Below, in pieces: positions 10,458-23,982 of a stretch of 64,000 bases of DNA (position 1 is the stretch's first letter; each line of letters opens with the position of its first letter). The stretch comes from Theobroma cacao. Its lineage: Eukaryota; Streptophyta; Magnoliopsida; Malvales; Malvaceae. The stretch is taken from contig NC_030851.1 in assembly GCF_000208745.1 (NCBI RefSeq), positions 26,917,668 to 26,981,667 on the forward strand, read 5' to 3'. Both the position numbers and the translations under genes were made by a program. Below the pieces are notes generated by a model. It had not been told where the DNA came from. It worked only from the letters and a program-made list of their open reading frames with translations, and did not search any database.

Positions 10458-11842
10458 CCCATCATCATCATGCACACCATCCCATCATCATCAGCTCATG
10501 TCCACTCCCTACTCGCACATGGCTGGGTCATCACTGGTTTATGCGCACTCCCTACTAGCACATAACCGGGTCATCATCGGCTTATGCGCACTTCCTACTC
10601 GTACATAGCCAAGTGAATATCATTACACAACAATATATTCATACGTATATATATATCAACATAATGTAGCAGTATATGAATCCATAATAGCCACATATCA
10701 CAACACAAAGATAATTTATCAAGGGCTTGTTCCCAAGGCACCCATTCTTAAGAAAAATTTGATAAAATCATTTAATGTCTTGTGCAAACACATTCACATT
10801 CCCAAAAATACTTTGAAATGCAAGTTCACTCACCAGTCTTGTTGTTTCTTTTGCTTGACTCTAACCTCAACTAATACTCCAAATGGACATGTGAAGCCTT
10901 GTTGGAACCTATGCACACACAACATCACAACCAATCCAATTTACATTAACATCACTCCAAAAGCTAGTTTCTAAATCAAATTCTACTAGTCATTCCTTAT
11001 TGGCTTCTAACTATATCAAATGGCTATTCCTTGCACTACTTTAATCACATTAAAAATGAGTAAACAACTCAACAATAAAATAGCTCATAATCCCAATTAC
11101 TAGCCATTATCAACAACTTAAAACCAAGCCTAGTTCATCACTCACCTTAGGGTTTCTTTGTAGTTGAATTCTCTTCCAATAGCTTCCAAACAAATGTGAA
11201 AAATCTCTTTTTCTCTCTCTAAAACCTCCAACTAGTGAGAGAAAGTGCTAAACAAGGACTTTTTGAGGGTTTTAAAGTGAGAGAGTGAAAGAGCACAAGG
11301 GTTCTAGTCAAAAGGGCATAAAGGTATGAAAATTAGAGCTAGAGAGAGAAAGTTGTGAAAGTTTCATATCAAGCTTCCATGGAGGATGGAAGCAACGTGA
11401 GATGGAAGAAGAAGAAGGAAAAAAAGCTGCTGAAAGAAGAAGATATTTATAGCTCAAGCTTATCTATTCCGTTTGAAATTATAAAAATGCCCTTAGCAAG
11501 TTAGCTTGTTCTTCTTCAATCCTCTGTAAAATCTTTTTACTCTTTTGACATTGAGGCCAAGTCCACAATGGTCTAAATATACTCAGGTTTATGAAAACTT
11601 AAAAATTTTGACTCGGGGTGCAAAATGACCATTTTTCCCATGTTGCGAAAATTATTGCCACATCTAGTTTTCTTCGTGTTTTCATCATTATACATCATTT
11701 ATTTGGTCTTTATGCCTATTTAGACCTTAAATATCAGAAAACTTCCTTTTGGAAACTTATTAGAGGAAATGACGAAACTACCCCTAGCTCGGGTTATTAC
11801 GCCTATGCCTCGTTATGAGCCTATAAGGGTTGAGGTCTCACA
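9371..11842 (-). mobile_element. Solo LTR of family C, reverse, inside family B interior
   Basis: On the plus strand it starts TGTCACAACCC at 9371 and ends TCTCACA at 11,842. It is flanked by the perfect 5-bp duplication ACAAG (9366-9370 and 11,843-11,847). No internal region is present, so it is a solo LTR left by LTR-LTR recombination. In element sense it has TATAAATA near 11,443, a donor-like CCTAAG|GTGAGT at 11,145/11,146, a short minisatellite (about 10,501-10,607), CTGCAG-centred palindromes (9,960-10,250) and an acceptor-like TTTTCAG at about 9,694. A TA microsatellite sits at about 10,428-10,456. Confidence 0.9.
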
Positions 11843-11847
11843 ACAAG

Positions 11848-14800
11848 TCATAGACAGGAGGCTATATGAACTATTATTCCTAGTAACCTACCTATTACTA
11901 ATGTCATATAAAGGTTATAAGTGGTGTCGTTGTCTGAGTTTGAGATGCCACTCGAGACATGAGTTGTTGTCGAAAAGATTTTAAAGCAAATGCTCCTAAT
12001 GAACGGGTACTATAATGACGTATCCCTCCAATAAAAGATAGAGGAAAGTGGAGCTAGACTAATAAGACCGTAATAACTTACTCATTTGGTGAGCCTATTA
12101 TTTGAGCCCATGATTGTCAATGAGAGGAAAATTAGATGACTATGGATTGTATTTGAGATCGATATAAAAGAGCACATGCGATAATAGTAATAAGGGGCAT
12201 AATTTGACCGAAATGAATAGTGATTACTGTAATTCAGTTGGAGTTTATAAATCTAAGCATTGAGAGAGCTGTAAACCAATACTTATGTGCACGGGGGTAA
12301 GTGCACTATGTTAATTGAGCTTGTCATGCCCATATATATAATGGTGTTAGGTTTTCGAAATATTTTATATGCGAATATGTGATGAATATGTGTGCAGCAG
12401 CTTAGAGAGAGCTGGTTTTGATTTCAATTAAGTGACTGTCAGATCCCAAGAATTGATTTGACCCATTATGGGCTATACTTATAAGTACATGAATCAACCC
12501 AAGGGTGAAAATTAGTGATTGTTATAATTAATGTGTAGTCATCAAGTAAAAGGGTAGTAAACAAATCTGCTCTAAGGATGAGCTTGAATTTTGCTATACT
12601 TAGTGTGAAGCTAAAGTATTAAAAGACTGGTTGTGGATTTGGTAGTTTGAAGTTAAATGACTTAGAAATGTTGATTTTAGTCTAAATGCCATATGGAGAT
12701 CCATATTTGAGCTTGATATACAAATTGCTTTCAAGATCAATTTAGGAGTCTATCTGAATTAGTATGCAAACTATGATGAAAATGATTAGACTTGAATTTG
12801 ATTTCTTCAAAGGTAAGGGATTTAGAAGATGTTGATTTTTGGATATGCTCTAAGAGGGAGTTTCTATATCTTAAGTTTAAGAAACTTTGATCTTATGACC
12901 ACAAAGGCGAGATACAATAATTAAGTAAATTATTCACTTTATAAATGTAATGGGTTAAGAAATGAAGAGTAAAGTTAAGATCTCAACTATAAGTGGTGTA
13001 CAATTTGATATATACGTAACTAAGAGTTATTGGGAGACAATTATCTAATCAAATTATACTAAATGTTATGGTAAAGGAATATGATTGTTAGTAGTGAAAT
13101 ATGCCTAAACGACGATTTTGGCATACCACAAAAGGTGAAATAGATATGTTGAAATTAATGTTCCAATTACGTATTTGTGATAAAAATTTTGTTTTGCAAA
13201 TTGTGGTTTCCATGATCATGAAATATATGAAGGTTATCAATATATAGGCATATACTTGAATGTGGTATATTTTGTGATTCACATGCATAATGTGGAAGGA
13301 AATATTCTATGGAGGAGTTTAGTCTCACTAGTGGTTACATGATTATAAGTTTGGCATGAGATTGAAAATTCTTTAGCATATATGTGGAATGCGTTGAGAT
13401 AGGCTCTAGGCCCTATATACATCAACAAAGCCATTAAAATGAATGATGGGTGAAATAAGGATATTGTTATAACAAACATAAAAAGCTTAAGAATAATTAA
13501 TGCAAAAATATTAAGTTAGTTTGGTTCGGTCCGAAATAAGAGTAAAGACACCTTGGAAGATCTTAAAATAATGCCCAATGGGGTCAATGAGTTAAAATGT
13601 TATAGACCATACATTGAATAGTTAAAGTTATGAGTGGCTTTGAAAATAAACCTTTGATTGTTTAGGTCCTTAACGAAATCTTATCAAACGATGTGTTTAA
13701 GCATTTTGGAAGTGTATTGAAAAGCATAAGAACAATATACTAGTTCGACTTACTATGAGAGGTCGGATTTGGATGGCCATAAGTGGCTTGTGCATAATCA
13801 AGCAGTGTATAAGTATTTGCTCATAAAGGGAGCTATGATTGGTAGATAAAGGTGGAACCTTAGAATTTCATTGTTATAGTTATGAGATTATATTTTTGTA
13901 TAATATGACATAGCGTAGAACTCCAACGGTGAGATAATGTTCACTGCTTTAGGCATTGAACTATAAGTTATGGACTTGCATCCACCTTGTGGACACCCTG
14001 ATGAGATAAATTCGAGAGATTTCTCACACTCAGAAAACATTAAAGTTCAAAGAACAAATGGCTATAATAGTCAAGTTGGGGCTCATGACTGATATGTCAC
14101 ATAAGTATAAAGATATGCTACAAATGCAAGGATTCCTAGAAATATTGGTCTAAGGCAATGATTATTTTGCCATTAAGCAGACCTGATGAAGTTACAGTGT
14201 CGATATACTGTAGACGAAAGGCATAAATTGTGAAACGCGCTTTCTTCCCCCCCCCCCCACAAGGTTCGAATTTATTTTGAGTAATTATTAAGGTAAAGTG
14301 CCTAATAAGGGTAGGCAAAGGTTGAATTGTGTTACGAATGTTCAGAGAACGAGGGTGATATGGTTTGATTAAATGATACTACCCTTGATGAGGGAATAGA
14401 AATACGCTATGGGAATTGTAGAGATCCATTTAGAAAGAGTTGATGATTTGAGATTTTAAGTAATCCTATACAAGCAAAGACTTTGGTAATGACTATGACT
14501 TAGAGGCATGATAATAGAATATAAATTCTGGCTAAGAAAAATTAGCTTTTAAGATACGTGGTTCTTGGGGATGATGTCAACTAGTGATTGACTCTGATAT
14601 GAAAATAGAACACATAAATCAGTTTTGAGTATTCCCCACATGATGGTGAGCATGATTCGATTAAACGTAAGAGGAGATGATTTTAAACTAAATTTGACAG
14701 CTATTTTAATATTACAGGTGGTTTATTGAACTTGCTATGCCTAAGATTACTTGAAGTCGAATTTTTGGAAATATATATGGATATATATATGTTGCATATG

Positions 14801-16192
14801 GGTGAAAAGGAACTCAGACAGAGTTGGTTATAATTTGATTCGATGACGATATCCTATCAGTAGTTGTAGCATTAGGTAATGACTAAGATAATCCATCAAT
14901 GATCTTGGCAGTGAATAAGTTGATTATAATCCTGTTAGCTTAAAGGTAATTGTTTATAGTTTTGGTATGAGTTCATAAAGTTCTATTATATCGTAATCAA
15001 ACTTGATGTTCTTGATATAGCCTGAGAGGTTGGGCATCAGAACTAACTTAATTGTAAGCTAGAAATTGTTAGGCTATTATGAAGTACACAAATAGAGAAG
15101 TGTGCCTTGGATTTAATCCCCTAAGGGCTAACGGAATAAAACATATTAGTACTAGTGTCGCTCCAGTATAAAGTTTTGATTTATGGAGATTTGGAAAACA
15201 ATTTATAGCTTATGCATGAAGGTTGTGCATTTGAAATTGTGTAAAAGAAGTTTAAAACCTACCTTGTTTGGCATAAAGCCCATGATTGATAATGGATGAT
15301 TATGGACTTAATTTTCTAAGGTAAAAAGGGTAAAAAAAGTTACTATCGGAAGGGTCTTAATAGATGATTCTTTGATTTTAAAGTGCACTTAAGGAAAGAT
15401 AAGTGTCTAATTTCATCTTCGGGTTGATGAACTAATGAGGTTGTGAGATTTGGCAGTTGAAGTAAATTTGAGGAGTCTCAAGTTGGATATGTTTGTATGT
15501 GACCTATAACTCATAAGTTGGTTATGACTCAGGATTTATAAAGATCGGTTAAGTCATGAGGAGGCATGCAAGAATATCATTAATTATTAAAATGCATTGT
15601 GGTATAAGTTGAAATTACTTAGAGAACACCCGATCATGAAAGTATTGGAGATTATTTTCAAGAATATAGTACTATCAGTTACTGGATTTGAATCATCTGC
15701 AATGTTAAATATATATGAAATAGATCAAATGTTTTAATCCTTAAGTATTATGAAATGCCTGAATGGGATTTGTATGGAACTATGTAAACTAAAATAGAGA
15801 TTGATTGATGATTTAGACCCATAATCAACAGTGGGATAAATGCTTGAATGTTGAAAGGTTTGATAAATGGTCAAGGTAGAGGAATTGTGAATGGTTATAT
15901 AAACATGCATGATTGGTAATTTAAGGTTGATTTGATTGCGGTGCAACTAGAATTAATGACATATTTGAATTCTCTTTATAAAATGAAGAATAGTATTAAT
16001 GTGATTCAAGAAGTGTAGTACACATAATTTATATACTATGGCATTGTCAAGTTTTATATAAAGATTGGAAGATGATATAATGTATAAATTAAGATGCTAT
16101 GTTAAGAATGCCTGACGGAAGTGATGTGGCAAAATTTTCAAACTTTGATTATTCACCCTACGTTGATTCGAATTTGAGGACGAATTTGTTTT
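11848..16192 (+). other. Non-coding interior of family B element
   Basis: About 4.3 kb of AT-rich sequence. I searched both strands for gag, protease, RT, RNase H and integrase motifs and saw none, and the longest frames are about 60-71 residues. A run of 13 C near 14,247-14,259 is the only striking low-complexity feature. Its last bases match the conserved non-coding tail seen before the PPT in related Ty3 elements. Confidence 0.6.
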
Positions 16193-16204
16193 AAGTGGGG
16201 GAGA
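16193..16204 (+). other. Polypurine tract of family B element
   Basis: AAGTGGGGGAGA lies one base before the 3' LTR start TGTAACACC. This is the expected plus-strand primer site. The same form occurs in the family C element at 51,045-51,057 on the minus strand. Confidence 0.85.
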
Positions 16205-16205
16205 C

Positions 16206-18994
16206 TGTAACACCCCATACTTTGATATGTTGGCTAATAAAACTTATCAGATGCCAATTGAGGTTAATTAGAGTGTTTAAAAGTGATGAAAGGTGAAAGG
16301 CATAATTTGGAATAAAATATTTCGCACGCGAGGAAATAATAATTAAATAATAATATTTTTATTGAGGATGAATTAGAGAGATAAAAAGTTATTTAAGAGT
16401 GAATTGGGGCATAATAAGACATTTAGGTACCAAGGAGACAAGTGAAAATTTTTGGAATAAAATAATATTTTATTAATAAAATAATAAAATATTAATATTT
16501 TATTCAATGTCAAAATTTTTCATGAAGGAGTATATGGTCAATCCAAGTGGGGGAGAAGAAGAACAAATAAATTTCAAAGAAAAATAACGTTAATGGGGCT
16601 TGCGTGTCTTTATTAAATAAAGCTAGCATGGGTAAGTAAATATTTAAATATTACAGTGATACCGTGTTGAAACATAAACTTGATATTTTATCGATACCAG
16701 TGTTAAGGAAGAAAAATGGAAATAAATTGGAATTAAAAGATTGTGGGAGGATACAATTAAAAATGGTGAAAACCTTGGAGGGCAAAATGGTAAGTTTACC
16801 ATTAATTGGTCAAAGCTTCCAAAGGAAGCTTTGACTCTTCATCCTTATCCAATGGCTGGTTCTTATCTCCAGCCAAAAGTTGTTTTCTCCTCCACCTTCA
16901 TGCGCCCAATGCCATTTTCACCCACCCAACGCCATTTTCATGCTCCCATGCCATTTCACCTTGCCGCCATGCATTTGAAAAGAAAAATAGAAATAATCGG
17001 CCAAAGAAAAAAATGAGAAAAAAGTGAGAGGCTGGGGTAGTGAGTTATGTAAGAGTAATTGAAAAACTATCAAGTAGGTCTCAAGATTCAAGAAACATAA
17101 GGTAAGGATTTTTGTGTTTTAAGCTCATGGTTGGTTAAATCTTTGGGGAAATAATGTGTGAATCATTTTGTGGCAGCTATGGTGGCCATGGGTGTGAGGA
17201 AATTATGAATTTTGTTGGGTGAAATCCAAGCTAAAACCAAGTGGTAAGCTTAATGCTACAATTTGAAGCCTATGGTTGGTTTAATATCGTGAGAATGATT
17301 GTATGCATATGTAGTGTTATTATGATGTCATGGGTATGGTTGGAAGGCAATTATATTAATTAGAAGTTTGGTGTGTAGATATGTGTTGTTAGAAAAAGTT
17401 TAAAAGGTTATGGATGTTAATGTGCATGAATGAATATTAATGTTATGCTTGGTCGTCACATGTAAATGAGAATGGTGGTACATGTAGACTTAGAAAATGT
17501 TTGATGGAAGTAAATTTATAGTTGTTGCCATATGCTAGGTAATTATTGTGAAATGATGGATAAACATGATAAATATCCTTAGACAAGATTTATATATATG
17601 CTAGAGTCATAAATAAGTTACCTGTATCCATAATCTAAAGAATTACGCAAGTAAAGGATAAAGGCCACTTTGGTAAAGAATGTGTCAAGATTAAGTTAGT
17701 TGAATAAGGATTCATGATTGAAGGAAACAGAGAAGTGGAAATGAGGTATACTAAAGATATTGAATTTGGATTGTTGCTAGGAAGTACAAAAGTAAAGGTA
17801 GTGTACTGTGGTAGTGTGTCAGAGGAAATAAAGAACGATCGGCAAGTAGAAATAACTAGATACGTCTCCAAACTAATAGGTATGTAACATCCCGCTGTCG
17901 TAAGGTAGAGAACTTGCATCAAAATGTTTTGGAATAAATGATTATATGCTTGATTGAACCACTTGAGATATTTGGTTGGTTTTTCTTTAAAATTTGCATG
18001 GGAAGAAGCCCTTAATGAAACGTTTTTATGTTGTGAAATATGAATGTGATGAATTCCTTTGTTTCCACATTATGTTGATGTGAATGTTTTGCATTGAATG
18101 ATACTATTGTGTGATAATTATAACCCAACTATGTGCGGTGTGGGAGTGCACATAAGCTGATGAAGACCTAGCTATGTGCGGTGTCGGAGTGCACATAAGT
18201 TGATGATGACCTAGCTATGTGCGGTGTGGGAGCGCACATGAGCTGATGATGACCTAGTTATGTGCGGTGTGGGAGTGCACGTGAGCTGAGGGAGAGTTTG
18301 GGTGATGCTGGTGGTCGTATGTATGTTTATATATGTTATATATAGAGAGGTTATGGAAATTATATTGTGCTTGCATTGATTATTGAATGTTAAAATTTGA
18401 GAAATGCTTTCCAATTGATTTTCACTGCAACAAAAATGGATTTTCATTGTGACAAGAAATTAAGCTAAATTGCATTATTTTCAACATAAGTGCATCGCGT
18501 TTTCTAAAACTTCCCATATTGATGGTTGTTCCCTTCCTATGTTCACTCACTGAGTTTATACTCATTATTTTCAACTTCATGTTTTAGTTTTCAGGTTCGA
18601 AGGTAGTTAGATTCCAAGGTCGAGGTGCTTCTTCTTATCTATTTTTTAGTAAGTCGCCCTAACACTAAATGTTAGCACCAACGCCTAGAGTCACTCCGCT
18701 AGCGGTCAAGGTGTTTGTATATGCACATATATGCTTAATGTGAATTGTTAAGATGCATTTGACAAACTATCTATGTGTATTTTGATTTATGGTGCCAATG
18801 TGAGTATTTACTAGGGTTCTATGAATTGCCTTCAAAGAAATTAGCATTTGAACCCTATTAAGTATAGATCTTAAAAAGATATGCATGATAGATGGACAAA
18901 TGTACAAGTTCATATAGAAAGGCTTGCTTGGGCTTAGTGGGCTGTGCCTATTGGGTCCTTGCACCGGTCATAGCCTAGGAATTGGGCTGTGATA
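16206..18994 (+). repeat. 3' LTR of family B element
   Basis: It is about 2.79 kb, with the same start and modules as the 5' LTR: donor-like AAG|GTAAGG at 17,102, four minisatellite units at 18,121-18,292, the box near 18,541, an acceptor-like TTTTCAG ending at 18,594, and the terminal block at about 18,919-18,994. Differences from the 5' LTR are scattered substitutions and small indels, so the insertion is not very recent. Confidence 0.85.
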
Positions 18995-20000
18995 TGTTCC
19001 TACCAAAGCCACTGCTACTATTACTCTTAGCTCTCTTAGGTGCTATAATATTATTCTCAGAATTTAAACAGAATGAAAATTCAACTTTCAACCATAAAAA
19101 CTCAAGGCACCATAAAGATATTGACTAATAATTATAATCTACTCAACTCTCTCCACAATAAAGTCCAACAATGTGAATATCACCAAAAATCAACAAAGTA
19201 ACACTATTTAATACAAAGTGCAAAAAATGGGCACTATTCACCCTGGTTGATTATCAAATTCTCAAAATCACCAACATAATTCAATAAATCTTCAAGCGCA
19301 ATGAACACATTATGAACTATAGCAAAAACCCATCAATATTCACCGACAAATCTCTTCCACAATGCCCAATTCCATACAAATTAAAATCTTGAAAGAACTA
19401 GCCACTTACTTGAAAAAATTTTTGCACTATGTTGATGTTGATGGTGGAAAGTTGCTCAAAATCCTTAAAACTAGCATTTTTATGCAAGAAAATTGAAAAT
19501 TTTCAAGTGTTTTTGAATGGGTGTGAGAAGTTTTTGCGCTTTTGACAAAAGGGGGAAATGGGGTTTAAATATAATGAGGGGACCCAACATGACGCCATGG
19601 CACTATGGTCTTGAGTTAAAGTATTAAATTGTTTTATATGCTATTTAGCGTTGCGGTGCTAGTGATTTGGCCTTGCGGCACTGACCTTGTTGGAACTAAT
19701 AGCTCATATGGCACCACGACCTTGGTGGTCTAGCATCGTAGCAACAAGAGTGGTGCCCCTTTTTTTTTTAACACTTGTAAAAGAGAAAACAATAAAGAAA
19801 AATTAGTAAATAACATTAAAATTAAAAATTAAAACTTAAAAATTTAAGGAAAACATAAAGATAATACTAAGGAAAAAAGACCAAGTGCGAAAAAGTTTGG
19901 TTACCTCCCAAGTAACTCTTTCATTATAGTCGTTAGTCGAACTCTCTTCCAAGCTCAATTTAGGTTGGAAAGACTGATGAAGGAATGTTGACAATCAATT
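18995..20000 (-). other. Athila-like interior right of family B: env-like N-terminus and spacer
   Basis: The first 50 bases, read on the minus strand, are the N-terminal piece of the env-like ORF (APKRAKSNSSSGFGR) that continues at 6333 across the B insertion. The rest, up to the end of integrase, is a non-coding spacer with no recognisable frame. Confidence 0.5.
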
Positions 20001-20980
20001 TCACCTCCCCAACAATGCTTCAACCATTACCCATTCGCCTTAAACTTTTCATTAGTCTTGCCATTAACAACTTCCACTGCACCATGTGGGAACACTTTCG
20101 AAACAAGAAAAGGTCCTAACCACCTTGATTTTACCTTGACTAGAAATAGGTTCAATCAAGAGTTAAACAAAAGCATATGTTGGCCCGATTTAAAGCGACG
20201 TTCAACAATCTTCTTATCATGCCACTTCTTAGTTTTTTCCTTGTAGATATTCACATTTTGACAGACATCTAATCTAAACTTATCCAATTCATTCAATTAA
20301 AACAAACGCTTCTCACCAACAACTTCCAAATCAAAATTCAACTTCTTAATGGCCTAATAAGCATTGCGTTCAACTTCTGTAGACAGATGACATGCTTTTC
20401 CAAAAACCAATATGTAAGGAGACATAATTATTGGAGATTTGTAGGCAGTCCTATATGCTTAAAGTGCATCATCCAATCTCTTGACCCAATCCTTCCTTGA
20501 TGAGGACACAACTTTCTCCAAAATCCTCTTGATTTCTCAATTGGAGACTTTGGCTTGTCCACTTGTGGATGATAGATAGTCACAACCTTGTGTGTCACTC
20601 AATATTTAGCAAGAATAATTGTAAAAGACTTGTTGCAAAATGACTGCCCTCTTCAATCACTATTGCTCATGGTGTGCCAAACTAGTGAAAACTTTCTTCC
20701 TTAAAAACCTCAACACAATTTTTGCATCATTTGCAAGCAATGTTACGACTTCTACCCACTTCAACACATAAGTGATTGTTGAAGAAAGAAATGAAAAGAC
20801 CCATGAAGTCTATGCCCCAAACATCAAAGATCTCCACTTCAAGGATATTGGTGAGTGGCATTTCATGCCTCCTTGAAATGTTGCCCACTTGTTGACACTT
20901 ATCATAATGTAAAACAAAATTGTGAGCATCTTTGAATAAAGTAGGTCAATGCAAACCTGACTAGAGCACTTTTGCTATCA
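20001..20980 (-). pseudogene. Athila-like integrase relic
   Basis: Minus-strand translation gives, with several stops, KWVEVVTLLANDA, SGQAKVSN, IKRILEKVVSSSRKDW, AYRTAYKSPI, VFGKACHLSTEVE, AIKKLNFDLEVVGEKRLFQL, YKEKTKKWHDKKI, LVKVKSRWLGPF and GAVEVVNG. This order is that of the integrase core and C-terminal part of Athila-type Ty3 elements. In-frame stops occur within most blocks. The 5' part of the integrase is separated from RNase H by the family D solo LTR. Confidence 0.85.
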
Positions 20981-20985
20981 TTTTA

Positions 20986-23977
20986 TGTCACGACCCGGAA
21001 CTCCCATCGAGCCTGAGACAACCATCGCGATATCTCGATAGACATTCATTACCCGAAATGCCAATCGAAACCTCGCAAGGCTTAACATCAGTTTTCTCGC
21101 TTCCCCTGTGAGTATTAGTTGTTAAGTATCATGTTTTGAGAGATTATAAACTATTTCCAAATCAAAACAATAGAAAAATAATTTTTTCTCATAAGGGCAT
21201 TTTGGTCATTTTTCCTCGAAAATATTGAAACCAGTTAAAAATGTAGTATGCGAGTGGAAAACACATATTTCATAATCAAAAAAAAATTAGATGTCTAAAA
21301 CATTCATTTAAAGTGAAACTATAACTATTTGAATATAATAAAAATATATAATAAAATATTCTATTTTTTTATAAAACAATATTATAGAGTTACAGGTAAA
21401 TAATTTTTGTAGAGTAAAAGCTAAATGAATTCATACATACTGTAATACAGATAACCAAAGCATAAGATTTAATTTACAATGACACATGGGCTCATGAACG
21501 ACCAAAAGTATCAAAAGTGGTAAACCTACAGTTTTTGAGGATGCAAGTCCAACATTAGCCCTCAACGAAATGAGCTATTTACCGACTATCTTGAGCCTGA
21601 AATGGGTGAAAAGGAGGGTGGTGAGATTATATAATCCCAGTGAGTAAACAAATATCATCTAAAATATCTAAAGCCGAGTAAATGGAGACAGATAAAATAG
21701 TTTAGCATAAAAATAATTCACAGCATTTCGAACTCATTTTAATAAGATAAAATAGATTCATTTCACCCAAATAAACAACGAGGCTTATGATTTCTTGAAA
21801 AGTTTGGCTCGTGCCAAAATCATTCTCATACTCAGTTATCAGGGATATCTCGGCCTGGGGCTATCCCAACCGAGTCTGCCAAGGCTGTTAAAAAGTCATG
21901 TACTCATAAATCATGTTTTTATTTTGAAAACATAGTCATTCCTTGGCGTTGGCTGAGTTCACCCTCACATGGTGGTTTGGCGTGAAGTGAACTCTAAAGT
22001 TTTACCTCGGGAGTTACCCTACGCGCCTCTCCGACTGAGGTACTTATATAACGGGATTTTGTGCCCCTCTAATAGGCTAGTCCATAGAACTCGCCCACTG
22101 CAGTAAGCTAATCGATATCCCACCAATTCAATAAAAATTCAACAGCATGACATGGCAATTTTATCATTATCCAACCTATCAAGGCAAACAACAGTTTATG
22201 CATTTTCAACACAAATACCCATCCAACCATTCATGCCCGCATTATCATAAGCCATTCAATTCAAAACATAATTTACAACACAACAACTAGTCTCTAATTA
22301 CTCCATTTTCAAAACCATCATTCAATTTCAAGACAATTTTATAAAATCATTTCATTTAATCACATTTTTGCTTATAAAACATAAAGATTTACCATTTAAG
22401 CTCATTTTCCATAAAATCACAAAAACGAATTAAAATTCACTTTAGATAATCAAGACGATAATAAGGTTACTCTCTATTTCGAAAGTCGAATTCTGAGTAC
22501 TCTGATTCTTGATCCTCGGGTACTATCTCTTTACTTTTGTCAGAAAGCTCACCATCTAGACATAATGCACAATAAGCCATTTACTACATTTGTGCTAAAC
22601 CATTGTAAAACTAATTCCGACTTTATACTAATGCATGAAATGGGATGTGACATACTCAGGTAACTATTTAAATATGGTGTTCAATATGAATTCAATTATG
22701 TACCTAAATAAAATGGTATTGGCCTAATTCGATCTACCACTCGATTAATTGGCCAATACGTCCAATTCAACTCCAAATAATTCCATTTCTCTCCCAATAC
22801 TCCAAATCATCAAACACAAATTAAATAAATTGAAATATGGCAAAATCATCCTCACATTTTCTCTTAGAAAATTTGGCCATGGAGGGTTCACTAACAATAT
22901 AATTTTTTTAAGCTTGATTCTCACATCATAAATCACTAATTCCTAACCAAATCACTTGAAATAAAATCAAAATCATCATCAATATTCCACATGGAGAATT
23001 CGGCCAATGAGGGTTATGGAAGAACATGAATTTTTCTTGCTTGATTTTCATGCTACACATCACCAATCAACTAAAAACACTAGAATATCTTAAAATCTAA
23101 CTAAAACAACCATTAAAATCTCTCTCTAAGTGTTCGGCCAACAAGAGACCCATCATGAAATCATGTGATTCAACCATGGAAAATGCAAAAGAATGTATGG
23201 GAAAGGTAGATCACAAGTCAAAATCAAGAAATTTTACCTTTGATTGCTTGATTACTTGAAATCCACCAATTTTCTCTTGAATTTTCACTCTAGGGTTTTT
23301 GTTCTTTCTTTTCTTCCTTTGTTCTTACTTTGGCCAGCTATAAGAATGAATGTGGAAGAGTTTAAATTGGCTTTATAAAGGAAAATATTAAATGGACAAA
23401 AATTTGCCATGTGTCACCATTCCATTGGTCCATGTGTCATACTTACCCATTAAGCAATCTCTCTCCACCATTTAAAATTCCTCAATTATCCATAATAATA
23501 ATGGGTGAATTTCATGTACTGGACAAGTGTTGGGTGGTGTAAAATTACAATTTTGCCCCTAGGGTGGCAAAATGACTATTTTACCCCTATGCTGGGAAAA
23601 ACGCCGAAATTAAAATTCTTCACTTCTCAAACTCAAATTATACTCTAAATGATCAATCTTAGTTAAAAATTTCATCCAACACTCACATCTTAACCTTGGG
23701 TAGCAAATGACCATTTTGCCCCTAGGTCATGAAAATTCTAATTTGACTCCAAATCGGTCCTCGAACTCCGAATCACCATTTTAAGTCATTTTAGGGTTTT
23801 AAAATCCTTAATTTCATCTTAAAATCTCTATTAGGACTAGTTCGAGGCTTAATTCAACTTAATTGTACCATTTGGTACAATACCGTCCTTTAATGATTTC
23901 CAAGGTACCCAAGTAAGCAAACATGCATTCTTATGTAGGAATGGCATAAAAAACATATTGTAGAGCTGGGCTTGACA
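20986..23977 (-). mobile_element. Solo LTR of family D, reverse
   Basis: It starts TGTCACGACCCGG at 20,986, ends CTTGACA at 23,977, and is flanked by TTTTA on both sides (20,981-20,985 and 23,978-23,982). Removing it restores a continuous Athila pol sequence. At about 3 kb without an internal coding region it is best read as a solo LTR. In element sense it has a TTTATAAA motif near 23,372, a donor-like AAAG|GTAAAA at 23,237/23,238, a CAGTGAGTAAAC box near 21,638 and an acceptor-like CATTTCAG near 21,597. Small reverse and forward frames at 22,745-22,936 are shadows without motifs. Confidence 0.85.
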
Positions 23978-23982
23978 TTTTA

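Larger units (their letters stand above)
6338..18994 (+). mobile_element. Family B LTR element: non-autonomous, large-LTR Ty3-like (LARD-like)
   Basis: Two long direct repeats, 6338-9257 and 16,206-18,994, both start with TGTAACACCCCATACTTTGA and end in a TATGATA/TGTGATA sequence. A tRNA-Met-type PBS (9262-9279) and a polypurine tract (16,193-16,204) sit at the expected places. Flanks are TATTC on the left and TGTTC on the right, one mismatch apart. Without the nested solo LTR the interior is about 4.5 kb and has no open frame above about 75 residues and no recognisable gag or pol. That fits a large retrotransposon derivative that must borrow proteins. The tail GAGGACGAATTTGTTTTAAG before the PPT resembles the end of Tekay/Del-type Ty3 elements, which is an inference about its helper. 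Confidence 0.85.
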
